From Pelagibacteraceae bacterium AG-426-G09 (lineage in GTDB: Bacteria > Pseudomonadota > Alphaproteobacteria > Pelagibacterales > Pelagibacteraceae), in assembly GCA_003210075.1 (NCBI GenBank), contig QCNR01000001.1, forward strand, positions 62,001 to 126,000: DNA of 64,000 bases, given 5' to 3'. The notes under the pieces were generated by a model. It saw only the letters and a list, made by a program, of their open reading frames with translations. It was not told the DNA's origin and did no database searches. The first letter of the stretch is position 1. Every line of letters starts with the position of its first letter. This document shows, one piece after another, positions 55,637 to 64,000 of this stretch. The position numbers were made by a program, and so were the translations under genes.

Positions 55637-56554
55637 TTATGAAGTTAAAACTATTTCCAATTCAAGATTAACTCCAGTTTTCTTATATACATTTTCTTTT
55701 ATAAAATAGATAAGATTTTTCATATCTTTTGAAGAGGCTTTATCTTGATTAATAAGAAAATTACAATGCTTTTCTGAAAGCTTTGCGTCACCAAACATTT
55801 TATTTACTTCATTTATATTCACTGATTCTCGAATTAATTCCCAAACTTTTTTAGTGCTTTGATTTACAGGGTTTTTAAATGTACTTCCGCTTGTTTTTAC
55901 TCTAATAGGCTGAGAAAGTTCTTTCTTTTTTTTCAACTCCTCAATTTTTTTTTTTATAGTCTCTGCATTTGAGATTTTGCCTTTAAATGTAACACTAAGA
56001 TAAATTAAATTTTTAGGTAAATTTGTTGATCTATATTTAAATTGTATTTTTTGAGCAGGAATCGTTATAATTTTACCTTCTAAGTCTATAGCTTGAACTG
56101 AAACTACAATATCTTTAAATTCTCTACCATAACAACCGGCGTTCATTGTTATTCCGCCACCAACTGATCCTGGTATGCATGATAAAAACTCAAATCCTTC
56201 TATCTTATTTTGCATTGCAAATTCAGAAAGTTTTTTATCTAAACAAGAACTTCCTGAAATTATTAATTCTTCATCTAATTTTGAAATATTGTTAAAATTT
56301 TTACCAAGTTTTATTACGGTTCCGTTATAAATTTCATCATCAAATAATGTGTTAGATCCTGCTCCAATTACAAATAATTTTCCTCTATTTTGATATATTT
56401 TTAAAAATTTTGATAAATCTTTTAAGGAATTAGCAAAAAAAAAGGTTTTTGTTTTTCCTCCAATGTTAAACCAATTCAATCTGGATAAATCATGATTAAG
56501 ACTTAAACGAGATTTGTCATCAAATTCAAGTTTTTCTAAATCATCAAGTTTCAT
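55637..56554 (-). CDS. murB: UDP-N-acetylenolpyruvoylglucosamine reductase
   Basis: MurB reduces the enolpyruvyl group to form UDP-MurNAc. The 305-residue FAD enzyme shows NWFNIGGKTKTFFF, VIGAGSNTLFDD, SCIPGSVGGGITMNAGCYG and the catalytic Ser region TSGSTFKNP. The shorter type-II form is normal in alphaproteobacteria. Its start overlaps murC by 4 bases. murA is not in this window. Confidence 0.96.
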   Translation of the reverse strand: MKLDDLEKLEFDDKSRLSLNHDLSRLNWFNIGGKTKTFFFANSLKDLSKFLKIYQNRGKLFVIGAGSNTLFDDEIYNGTVIKLGKNFNNISKLDEELIISGSSCLDKKLSEFAMQNKIEGFEFLSCIPGSVGGGITMNAGCYGREFKDIVVSVQAIDLEGKIITIPAQKIQFKYRSTNLPKNLIYLSVTFKGKISNAETIKKKIEELKKKKELSQPIRVKTSGSTFKNPVNQSTKKVWELIRESVNINEVNKMFGDAKLSEKHCNFLINQDKASSKDMKNLIYFIKENVYKKTGVNLELEIVLTS

Positions 56555-57948
56555 TTAATTAATCTTGGTAAATTTCTAATCCAGTTAGAAATTGTCCCAG
56601 CACCCATACCAATCACAATTTTATCACCATAAATATTTTGTGTAGCAAACTTTGCCAATTCTTTTTCGCTATTGATCATTATTAATTCTACCTTAGAATT
56701 CTTAATAATTTCTTTGGCAAATTTATAATAATTTATTTTTAATTTAAGATTTTCTCCAGCTTTGTAAACTGGACATAACAATACTTGATCAGAATATTTA
56801 AAACACTTTGTGAAATTTTTATTTAGTGAATTTAATCGTGAAACCCTATGTGGCTGAAATACTGATATTATTTTTTTTGATTTATATACATCTTTTATAG
56901 ATTTAAGTAGTTCGTAAATTTCAGTAGGATGATGTGCGTAATCGTCATAATAAATACTTTTTTCATGTTCGAATATAAAATTAAATCTTCTTTGAACTCC
57001 TTTAAATTCTAAAACTGATTTTTTAATTAAATTAACAGAAATACCCATTAAAATTGCTATAGCTATAGATGCGCAACAGTTTTTTATATTATGAGTTCCA
57101 ATTAATGGAACCTTAAATGATTTAAATATTTTTTTTTTTTGATTAGGTAAATTAATTTCTAAATCAAATTTCGAAAATTGAGATTGAAGTTTAATATTTT
57201 TGATTTTGAAATTAGATTTTTCATTTAATCCATAAGTAATTATATTTTGATTTTTAATTTTACCTAAAATTGATCTGTTATTTGTATCATCCAAGCAGAT
57301 AAGTGTTTTTCCAAAAGTAGGTGTCTTTTCCGCAAAATTAATAAAACTTTTTTTTAAATTTTCAATTGATCCATAGTGTTCGAGATGTTCGTCATCAATA
57401 TTTGTTATAATTGAATATGTGAATGGAAGTTGTAAAAAACTACCATCAGATTCATCAGACTCTAATACACACCATTCGCCCTTTCCAAGTTTTGCCGAAT
57501 TACCAATCGAATTAATTACTCCACCATTAATTGTTGTGGGATCTAAATTAGATTTAGAAAAAATTGTTGAAACAATTGATGTAGTTGTTGTTTTGCCATG
57601 TGAACCAGCAACTACAACATTTTTATAAAGGGAAACTACATTTGCGAGCATATCCCCTCTTTTATAAATAGGTATTTTTTTTTTCTTTGCTTCTAGATAT
57701 TCAGGATTGTTTTTTTTAATTGCCGAGGAAATAACAAGAATTGTTGCATTTGATAAATTTTTTTTTTTATGTCCAATTTGTATAAATATTTTATTTTTTT
57801 TTAATCGATCAATGTTTTTGCTACTTTGCTGGTCTGAGCCTTTGACATTAAAACCTAAACCTTTCATTATTAGTGCAAGGCCACTCATTCCAATTCCACC
57901 GATACCTACAAAATGTATTATTTCTTTTTTTCCTAAACTAATTGTCAT
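56551..57948 (-). CDS. murC: UDP-N-acetylmuramate-L-alanine ligase
   Basis: MurC adds L-Ala to UDP-MurNAc. The 465-residue Mur ligase has HFVGIGGIGMSGLALIM, the P-loop VVAGSHGKTTTTSIV, ESDESDGSFLQL, DDEHLEHYG and YDDYAHHPTEI. All three domains are present. It overlaps murG by 11 bases and murB by 4. Confidence 0.97.
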   Translation of the reverse strand: MTISLGKKEIIHFVGIGGIGMSGLALIMKGLGFNVKGSDQQSSKNIDRLKKNKIFIQIGHKKKNLSNATILVISSAIKKNNPEYLEAKKKKIPIYKRGDMLANVVSLYKNVVVAGSHGKTTTTSIVSTIFSKSNLDPTTINGGVINSIGNSAKLGKGEWCVLESDESDGSFLQLPFTYSIITNIDDEHLEHYGSIENLKKSFINFAEKTPTFGKTLICLDDTNNRSILGKIKNQNIITYGLNEKSNFKIKNIKLQSQFSKFDLEINLPNQKKKIFKSFKVPLIGTHNIKNCCASIAIAILMGISVNLIKKSVLEFKGVQRRFNFIFEHEKSIYYDDYAHHPTEIYELLKSIKDVYKSKKIISVFQPHRVSRLNSLNKNFTKCFKYSDQVLLCPVYKAGENLKLKINYYKFAKEIIKNSKVELIMINSEKELAKFATQNIYGDKIVIGMGAGTISNWIRNLPRLIK

Positions 57949-59005
57949 TAAAATATTCTATTAATTTTTTATTTATTTTTTCCCAAGTATTATTTTCATT
58001 TAGCTTGCTAAGATTGCTTTTTTTTTTATTATAATCGTTTTTATTAACCATAATTTGATTAACTATTTTATATATATCACCAGAATTAAAGTTTTTTTCT
58101 TCTAATATCCAGCAACAATTTAAATCATAATATCTCTTTGCGTTTAAAAATTGATGATTATCAGTTGCAAAGGGGAACGGAACGGCAATAAAGGGAATAG
58201 TCATATGAGATAATTCGGCAAGTGATGATGCACCTGATCTTGATATTGCAATATCAAAATGGTTTTTATTGCATAAATAATCATGTTCAAAATAAAATAA
58301 ATTATTTGTGATATTATTTTTATCGTAATCTTTTTTGTAATTATCAATATCAAATCCCTTGGATAATTGCTGGTAAACAGAAATTTTGTATTTGTCTGCT
58401 AATTGAATTATTTCATGTTTCAATTTTTTTGTAAAAAATAACGAAGATTGACTTCCTCCAATTATTAATATTTTTAAAATATTATCGTTTTCATTATTAA
58501 TCTTTTTTTCATAAAAGCATTTATTCAAAATGGGTGGTATCTCAATAATTTTATTATTGTATGTTTTATTTATACCTTGTAGATTTTTGTCATAACAAAG
58601 AATTTTATTTGAAAATCTCAATAAAAATTTATTTGATCTTCCAATTATAGAGTTTGGCTCGAATAAAAATATTTTTTTGTTATATATTTTAGCTGCCAAA
58701 ACCACAGGAAAGGACATATAGCCCCCTGTACTGATAAGGATATCAAATTTTTTTCCATTTAAAGATAAAAGTGATCTAATGAAGGCATAAAAATAAGAAA
58801 TAATTTTTAAAGGAAGAAGATATTTATTTCCCAAAAACTGATTAACTTCAAAAATTGTTTTCTCGATTTGTTTTGGAAAATACTTTGAGCCTCTTTTGTC
58901 AGTATAAATACTAACATTAAAATTACTTTTTAAATGATTATACAAATTAATAGCAGGGATAACATGACCACCTGAACCACCAGTTGAAATTAAAATTTTT
59001 TTCAA
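57938..59005 (-). CDS. murG: UDP-GlcNAc:lipid I N-acetylglucosaminyltransferase
   Basis: MurG converts lipid I to lipid II on the inner face of the membrane. The 355-residue GT28 enzyme has the Gly-rich start ISTGGSGGHVIPAINL, LIIGGSQSSLFF and the UDP-GlcNAc site SRSGASSLAEL, then PFPFATDNHQFLNA. Length is normal. It overlaps ftsW by 4 bases. Confidence 0.96.
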   Translation of the reverse strand: MKKILISTGGSGGHVIPAINLYNHLKSNFNVSIYTDKRGSKYFPKQIEKTIFEVNQFLGNKYLLPLKIISYFYAFIRSLLSLNGKKFDILISTGGYMSFPVVLAAKIYNKKIFLFEPNSIIGRSNKFLLRFSNKILCYDKNLQGINKTYNNKIIEIPPILNKCFYEKKINNENDNILKILIIGGSQSSLFFTKKLKHEIIQLADKYKISVYQQLSKGFDIDNYKKDYDKNNITNNLFYFEHDYLCNKNHFDIAISRSGASSLAELSHMTIPFIAVPFPFATDNHQFLNAKRYYDLNCCWILEEKNFNSGDIYKIVNQIMVNKNDYNKKKSNLSKLNENNTWEKINKKLIEYFNDN

Positions 59006-60123
59006 TCGGCAACTCTCCTTTTAGTCAAATTTAAAATTATACCAGAAATAATTGAAATACTTATAATTGAAGATCCTCCATAACTTAAATAAGGGAGTGT
59101 CATACCTGTAGTTGGTAATACTCTTAAATTAACACCAACATGTACAAAAGCTTGCATTAAAAGTAATGATATTAAACCTGTAAGTATCATCTTATATATA
59201 TTGTCATTTGAATCTCTAATTTTTTTAAAAATGTTGTATGAAAAAAACATAAAAGCCAACATTAATAAAAGAATTATAATTATTCCAAATTCCTCTGAGA
59301 TTACAGAAATGATAAAATCAGTATGTGCTTCAGGAATTTTTGAGTTTAAAGTTCCCTCGCCGATCCCTTTACCAAAAAAACCACCGTCGATTATTGCTTC
59401 GGATGCTTTTTCTGCCTGAGAATAATTATTAGATGAGCTATCAAAAAAAGAGGAGATTCTTATTTTAATATAATTAAATTTTTCAATAAAAAAAACTAAA
59501 TATGTGAGTATCAAAATAAAAAAGGCAAATAGTCCAAAAAATATAAACAAGTTTATTCCTGAGACAAAAATTAAAGCTAACCATGTAAAAATAATTAACA
59601 TGGATTGGCCTATATCTGGTTGAGATATTAAAAGTAAAACAATTGGAACAATTAATAATAAAGTTAATAAATATTTAAAATACAAATTATATTTTTTATA
59701 ATTTAATAATATTGCAATAATCACAACATAAAATGGCTTAATTAGTTCTATCGGTTGAAATCTTGGTAAAAATGGAAGATCTAACCATCTCTTTGAGCCC
59801 TTAACCTCTGCTCCTATAAATGGAACTGCTAATAATAGCAAAAATGAGAAAATAAATAAAATAATTGAAATTTTTATTAAAAAATCCTCTTTAATAAGTG
59901 AAAACAGAAACATTACAGATAAACCTAAAAGAATAAATATCAAGTGTTTTATAAAAAAATAATAAGAATTTGTATTAAGTCTGTCGGAAGCAATTAAAGA
60001 AGTTGAGGCGAGAGAAAAAAATAAACCAGCTATAAAAAAGGAAATAACAAAAATTAAAATGGTTTTATCAATATTTTTCCACCAGCTATAGTAATTATTA
60101 TAAATATCTAAATTATTAATCAT
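59002..60123 (-). CDS. ftsW: FtsW, septal peptidoglycan polymerase
   Basis: FtsW is a SEDS-family glycosyltransferase for septal wall synthesis with about ten membrane helices. In its 373 residues are KGSKRWLDLPFLPRFQPIEL, QPDIGQSMLI, the large loop with AHTDFIISVISEE and the C-terminal signature RVLPTTGMTLPYLSYGGSS. Position between murD and murG supports ftsW over rodA. It ends in ATG-overlap with murG. Confidence 0.95.
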   Translation of the reverse strand: MINNLDIYNNYYSWWKNIDKTILIFVISFFIAGLFFSLASTSLIASDRLNTNSYYFFIKHLIFILLGLSVMFLFSLIKEDFLIKISIILFIFSFLLLLAVPFIGAEVKGSKRWLDLPFLPRFQPIELIKPFYVVIIAILLNYKKYNLYFKYLLTLLLIVPIVLLLISQPDIGQSMLIIFTWLALIFVSGINLFIFFGLFAFFILILTYLVFFIEKFNYIKIRISSFFDSSSNNYSQAEKASEAIIDGGFFGKGIGEGTLNSKIPEAHTDFIISVISEEFGIIIILLLMLAFMFFSYNIFKKIRDSNDNIYKMILTGLISLLLMQAFVHVGVNLRVLPTTGMTLPYLSYGGSSIISISIISGIILNLTKRRVAD

Positions 60124-60125
60124 AT

Positions 60126-61421
60126 TTAATTTTTTATAATTGTTCTTCTTATTAAGTTATTAAAAATTTCTCCTCTTTCTTCAAAATTTTTAAATTGGTC
60201 AAAAGAAGCCGCGGAGGGACTAAACAAAATTGTTTTAGGACTTGTATCATTTTTTATTTCATTTTTTATAGCCAAAATAGTTTTTTTTAAATTTTTGAGA
60301 TACTTAAACCTAATTTTATTTTTAAATTGATTTGAAAAAAAATTTTTATTCAAGCCGATTATGTAGGCAGAAACATTTTTATAAAACTTTTTGTCTAAAT
60401 TAAATCTATCTCCTTTTTTATACATTCCGCCAACGATCCAATAAATATTTTTATAGCTAGACAAAAGTCTGTTTGAAGATGAAAAACTGGTCGATTTGGA
60501 GTCATTGATTATTTTCAAATTATTCTTATTATATATGATCTGTTTTCTGAATTTTAAACCTTTAAATTTATTTAATGATTTAAATATTTTGTTATCTGAA
60601 AAATTTAATTTTTTACATATAGTGTATATAAAATGAATATTGTTTAAATTATTTTTATCTAGTAAATAAATATTTTTAATTTTCCTTTTAAAGATGCTCT
60701 CCTTATTAAAATTCAATTTAATTAACTTTGATTTAATAAATTTATAATTGATATTTTTATTAATTATCTTATTATTTTTTTCAATATATGAATATTTATT
60801 CTTATCCTGGCTATAAATTAGTTTGAGTTTTATTTTTGCATAAGTATTTAGATTGCTATGTCTTTCTAAATGATCCGTACTTAAATTCAAAATTGCTGCA
60901 TGATCTGTCTTAAAATATTTATTATAAAAAATTTGATATGAAGAAACTTCAATAATAAAAATAGTTTTTTTATTTATTTTTTTTTCTAATAATGGCGGTT
61001 TTCCAATATTTCCTACTAATCTAACGTCTGATTTATTAGATTTAATTATATTGTATAACATTTGACAAGTAGTAGATTTTCCATTTGTTCCTGTAATTGT
61101 TATTGAAGTATTATTAGGATAAATTAAATAAAAAATATCTAGTTCTGTAATTATTTTCTTTTGGTTTTTTATTAAATATTTATTTAATTTGCATTTGTTT
61201 ATATCTATACCTGGGCTAATTACTATAAAATCAAAATTTTGTTTTGAAATTGCATTTATACTTGCAAATAAATTTTTATTTTTATTGTTTTTTAAAAATT
61301 TGTTGTCGTCAAAAATCGTAACTTTATTATATTTATTTAAATATTTTAAGCAGGATTTTCCGGAAAGTCCTAAACCATAAATTAATATTTTTTTGTTATA
61401 AAATGTTTCTTTACTAAACAT
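60126..61421 (-). CDS. murD: UDP-N-acetylmuramoyl-L-alanine-D-glutamate ligase (divergent)
   Basis: MurD adds D-Glu to UDP-MurNAc-L-Ala. The ORF track starts at 61508, inside mraY. I choose the ATG at 61421, which overlaps the mraY stop as TAATG and gives 431 residues beginning MFSKETFYNKKILIYGLGLSGKS. Ligase motifs are ITITGTNGKSTTCQML (P-loop), IIEVSSYQ, LNLSTDHLERH, INDSKSTSFSS and FSPSAASFDQF. The sequence is very rich in Lys, Asn and Ile. The N-terminal 29 residues of the ORF-track version look like read-through of mraY sequence and should not be kept. Confidence 0.94.
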   Translation of the reverse strand: MFSKETFYNKKILIYGLGLSGKSCLKYLNKYNKVTIFDDNKFLKNNKNKNLFASINAISKQNFDFIVISPGIDINKCKLNKYLIKNQKKIITELDIFYLIYPNNTSITITGTNGKSTTCQMLYNIIKSNKSDVRLVGNIGKPPLLEKKINKKTIFIIEVSSYQIFYNKYFKTDHAAILNLSTDHLERHSNLNTYAKIKLKLIYSQDKNKYSYIEKNNKIINKNINYKFIKSKLIKLNFNKESIFKRKIKNIYLLDKNNLNNIHFIYTICKKLNFSDNKIFKSLNKFKGLKFRKQIIYNKNNLKIINDSKSTSFSSSNRLLSSYKNIYWIVGGMYKKGDRFNLDKKFYKNVSAYIIGLNKNFFSNQFKNKIRFKYLKNLKKTILAIKNEIKNDTSPKTILFSPSAASFDQFKNFEERGEIFNNLIRRTIIKN

Positions 61422-62506
61422 TATCTTAATTTTAATGTTGCAAGTCCTATCATTGCCAAAATTAATGAGATAATCCAAAATCTGATAACAACAGTAGATT
61501 CTGCCCAACCCTTTTTTTCAAAATGATGATGAATTGGTGCCATCATAAAAATTCTTTTTCCTGTTAATTTAAATGAAACAACCTGAACGATTACTGAAAC
61601 AGCTTCCAAAACAAACAGGCCTCCTGTTATTGCTAATACAATTTCATGTTTCGTTACTACTCCAACTGCGCCTAAAGATCCACCTAAAGCTAATGAGCCA
61701 GTATCACCCATAAAAATTTTTGCAGGCGGAGCATTAAACCATAGAAAACCTATTGATGCCCCTATTATTGCACCACAAAAAACTGCTACCTCTCCAACAC
61801 CTTCGATGTAAGGAATAAGTAAATATTCTGAAAAAATTATATTTCCAGATACATAACTGATAAATGCAAAACATCCAGCAACTAAAATTACTGGGACTGT
61901 AGCTAAGCCATCTAAACCGTCTGTTAAATTTACTGCGTTAGATGATCCAACAATTACAAATAAGTAAAAAGGTATAAAAAACCAGCCTAAGTTAATTACA
62001 AGGTTTTTAAAAAAAGGAAAATACAAATTAGTTTTAAGGTCAGACTCTATAAAGTTATAAAAAATAATTAATGAAATCAAACAAAGTAAAATTTGTATTA
62101 ACAATTTAAGTTTAGAAGATATTCCTCTTGAATTATTATTTTTAATTTTTTTATAATCATCAAATGCACCTAAAATCCCAAATGATAAAGTTATAAAAAT
62201 TAACAACCAGTTATATGGATTATATATATCAGCCCACAAAAATACACCTGAAAAGAGTCCAATTAGTATTAAAACACCACCCATAGTTGGAGTGCCAATT
62301 TTTTTGATAAGATGATCTTGTGGTCCATCTGAACGAATAGGATTTGTAATTTTTTTTGAAGAAAAATAATTTATAAATTTATCTCCAATTAGAAAAACAA
62401 TTAACATTGCTGTTATTACAGCTAATCCAGTTCTTACAGTTAAAAAATTGAAAAAATTTAGAAATGAATAAGTTTCTGAATAGCTTGAAAGTAAATTATA
62501 GAGCAT
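61421..62506 (-). CDS. mraY: Phospho-N-acetylmuramoyl-pentapeptide transferase
   Basis: MraY transfers phospho-MurNAc-pentapeptide to undecaprenyl phosphate, forming lipid I. The 361-residue membrane protein has ten helices, KIGTPTMGGVLIL, FGILGAFDDYKK (catalytic Asp pair), NLTDGLDGLA, WFNAPPAKIFMGDTGSLALG and APIHHHFEKKGW. Length matches the family. It begins 5 bases after the murEF stop. Confidence 0.97.
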   Translation of the reverse strand: MLYNLLSSYSETYSFLNFFNFLTVRTGLAVITAMLIVFLIGDKFINYFSSKKITNPIRSDGPQDHLIKKIGTPTMGGVLILIGLFSGVFLWADIYNPYNWLLIFITLSFGILGAFDDYKKIKNNNSRGISSKLKLLIQILLCLISLIIFYNFIESDLKTNLYFPFFKNLVINLGWFFIPFYLFVIVGSSNAVNLTDGLDGLATVPVILVAGCFAFISYVSGNIIFSEYLLIPYIEGVGEVAVFCGAIIGASIGFLWFNAPPAKIFMGDTGSLALGGSLGAVGVVTKHEIVLAITGGLFVLEAVSVIVQVVSFKLTGKRIFMMAPIHHHFEKKGWAESTVVIRFWIISLILAMIGLATLKLR

Positions 62507-62511
62507 TTTAT

Positions 62512-64000
62512 TTATAATTTTTGAATAATTTTATTTAAACCGGTTGAGTTTGATCCTTTTACCATTAAAAAACTATTATTTGGTAGTTCTTTATTTATTA
62601 AATTTAAAATATCCATGTTATTTCTCAACATTCTACCTCTCATTTGTGGTTTTAATTTGTTAAATGTATGTTTTGCGAGTTTTCCGTAAAAGTAAGCTTT
62701 ATTAATATTTGATTGGTTAATATACTTTCCTATTAATATATGAAGATTTTTTGAATATTTTCCAAGTTCTAACATATTTCCAACTAGAATATATTTTTTA
62801 TTACTTTTTTCATAAATTGTATCAAATTTGTCTAAAGCAAATTTAAAAGATAAAGGATTAGAGTTGTAACTCTCATCGATAATAGTTAACTTTCTTGAAC
62901 CTTTATTGTACTTTATTAAAGATCCTCTACTTTTTGGAATGACAAAGTTTTTAAATAAATTTTTATTTATTTTATCAACTTCAAAATAATTAGTAATAAT
63001 GCTCAATGACGCTAAAATATTTTCTTTATAATTTAATAATTCTTTTGCAATTATAAAAGATTTTATTAAATTGTTAATTTTGAAATTTAATTGGTATTTA
63101 TCTTTATATTTTTTTTGACTTAAGAAAGCAACATTTGCCTCTTTAGATTTTTTACTAAACGAAATAATTTTAAGTTTTTTATTTTTAGCTTTTTTTAAAA
63201 AATAACTATAGTATTTATCATCCTTATTGAGGACCATAGTTCCACCAGGAATAATATTTTCAATTATTTCGCCTTTTGCTTTAGCAATATGATTTAAATT
63301 TTTAAAATTTTCTATATGCGCATAGGAAATATTGGTTATCAATCCTAGATTGGGTTGTATTAAATTTGTTAAGTGGCCTATTTCTCCTTTCTTATTCATT
63401 CCTACTTCTAAAACTACAAATTTTGTAGATTGTGGTGTGTTAAACAAACTCAATGGAACACCATACTTGTTATTAAATGAATTCTTTGAAAAATATGTTT
63501 TCGCCAATTTGTTTAAACAAAATCCAGTCAACTCTTTAACAGAAGTTTTTCCAGAAGAACCTGTGATCGCAATGTTATTGGCGTTTAAGGATTTTCTAAA
63601 GTTTGAACTTAAGTCATTAAAAAAGTCTAAGGGTTCTTTTTTAAAAAAAATTTTTGAATTTTTGTATTTTCTATTACAAATAGATAAAATTGCTTTATTT
63701 TTAATCGCTTCCTCTGCATATACATTGCCATCAAATTTTTTTCCTTTGATGCCAATAAAAATTGAGTTTTTGAATATTTTTTTAGAATTGATAGATGCAT
63801 ATTTTATAAATTTATTTTTATCTATATTTTTATTTTTAATACTTTCTTTTAAAATATTTGTTTTAATAGATTTAGATAAATTTAAATTTTTTTTGTTTAT
63901 TGCCTTTAAGATTTCTGATTTATCAGAAAAAAATATTTTTTTTCTATATTCTTGATAAGTTTCGTGGCCTTTGCCCGCAACAATTAAAACATCTCCAGAA
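62512..64000 (-). CDS. murF: MurE-MurF fusion: end of MurE joined in frame to full MurF; cut by the window
   Basis: MurF adds D-Ala-D-Ala to the UDP-MurNAc-tripeptide. The ORF track lists only 62512-63531, starting at an internal TTG inside KELTGFCLNKL. I read the frame to base 64000 with no stop. Reading N to C it gives SGDVLIVAGKGHETYQ..., the C-terminus of MurE (FFSDKSEI follows), then directly an N-terminal MurF domain (KYASINSKKIFKNSIFIGIKG, KFDGNVYAEEA), then the MurF P-loop AITGSSGKTSVKE and downstream domains. No ATG, GTG or TTG occurs in this frame between the MurE part and the TTG at 63531, so no separate MurF start is available. A fused MurE-MurF polypeptide is the simplest reading. 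About 460 residues belong to MurF. Confidence 0.85.
   Translation of the reverse strand, partial: SGDVLIVAGKGHETYQEYRKKIFFSDKSEILKAINKKNLNLSKSIKTNILKESIKNKNIDKNKFIKYASINSKKIFKNSIFIGIKGKKFDGNVYAEEAIKNKAILSICNRKYKNSKIFFKKEPLDFFNDLSSNFRKSLNANNIAITGSSGKTSVKELTGFCLNKLAKTYFSKNSFNNKYGVPLSLFNTPQSTKFVVLEVGMNKKGEIGHLTNLIQPNLGLITNISYAHIENFKNLNHIAKAKGEIIENIIPGGTMVLNKDDKYYSYFLKKAKNKKLKIISFSKKSKEANVAFLSQKKYKDKYQLNFKINNLIKSFIIAKELLNYKENILASLSIITNYFEVDKINKNLFKNFVIPKSRGSLIKYNKGSRKLTIIDESYNSNPLSFKFALDKFDTIYEKSNKKYILVGNMLELGKYSKNLHILIGKYINQSNINKAYFYGKLAKHTFNKLKPQMRGRMLRNNMDILNLINKELPNNSFLMVKGSNSTGLNKIIQKL

Noticed and set aside
61422-61508. Upstream start for murD given by the ORF track
   Set aside because: The extra 29 residues lie inside the mraY coding end and match no MurD; an ATG overlapping the mraY stop as TAATG gives the expected N-terminus.
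62512-63531. MurF starting at the TTG at 63531
   Set aside because: This start would remove the P-loop ITGSSGKTS and the whole N-terminal domain; the frame is open further upstream.
63332-63955. 207-residue plus-strand ORF at the right edge
   Set aside because: It lies entirely antisense to the murEF coding frame, which has clear Mur ligase motifs; its composition (Leu/Phe-rich) is that of a complementary-strand shadow.

Overview
This window looks like a chromosomal segment of a SAR11-type alphaproteobacterium (Pelagibacterales). The evidence is very AT-rich DNA, near-complete coding density, a proteorhodopsin next to ferredoxin and a ferredoxin reductase, a tandem glycine riboswitch in front of gcvT, and alphaproteobacterial gene neighbourhoods such as recA-alaS and the mur/fts cluster. 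No gap between genes exceeds about 215 bases. I see no tRNA, rRNA, CRISPR array, insertion sequence or phage gene. About 54 genes are present; the first (gcvP) and the last (a murE-murF fusion) run off the window edges.

Layout. 1-4.5 kb: glycine cleavage genes gcvT-gcvH-gcvP under a tandem glycine riboswitch. 4.5-8.9 kb: 5-oxoprolinase genes (pxpBC plus a permease, with pxpA divergent), a small exported TPR protein and a TerC-family membrane protein. 8.9-15.7 kb: a compact minus-strand run of psd, pssA, a putative glycosyltransferase, rlmE, guaB (lacking its CBS domains), an exported TPR protein, guaA and panB. 15.7-24.1 kb: icd, then alaS, recA, a tolC-like gene, a glycerate-kinase-like gene, a GFA-family protein and a SOUL-family protein. 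24.1-25.9 kb: the SOS mutagenesis pair umuDC, behind a matching LexA-type box that also occurs at recA.

25.9-33.5 kb is the least conventional part. It holds four exported proteins in one transcription unit (a penicillin-binding/beta-lactamase-fold serine hydrolase and three related polysaccharide-lyase-like proteins), followed by a GT2 glycosyltransferase, an adenine-deaminase-like enzyme and a GT39-type membrane glycosyltransferase. 33.5-38.9 kb holds dksA, a glutathione transferase, a ferredoxin/ferredoxin reductase pair, a blue-tuned proteorhodopsin with its own terminator, and an acyl-CoA synthetase. 38.9-49 kb holds a permease, dihydroorotase, ygfZ, a MazG-like protein, fumC, an AsmA-like protein, uvrD and an aminopeptidase P. 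49-64 kb is ligA-bamD-lpxC followed by the division and cell-wall cluster ftsA-ftsQ-ddl-murB-murC-murG-ftsW-murD-mraY-murEF. ftsZ is absent from its usual place between ftsA and lpxC.

The genes are packed with start/stop overlaps (ATGA and TAATG) along each strand. Several convergent pairs even share bases of their stop codons. Regulation visible in the sequence includes the glycine riboswitch, which has a 12-base stem able to cover the gcvT ribosome site and start codon; two LexA-type boxes; a promoter for dksA; and a proteorhodopsin promoter whose spacer is a perfect 18-base palindrome. The strongest candidates for new biology are the exported lyase/hydrolase cluster, the MurE-MurF fusion with missing ftsZ, and the palindromic proteorhodopsin promoter.
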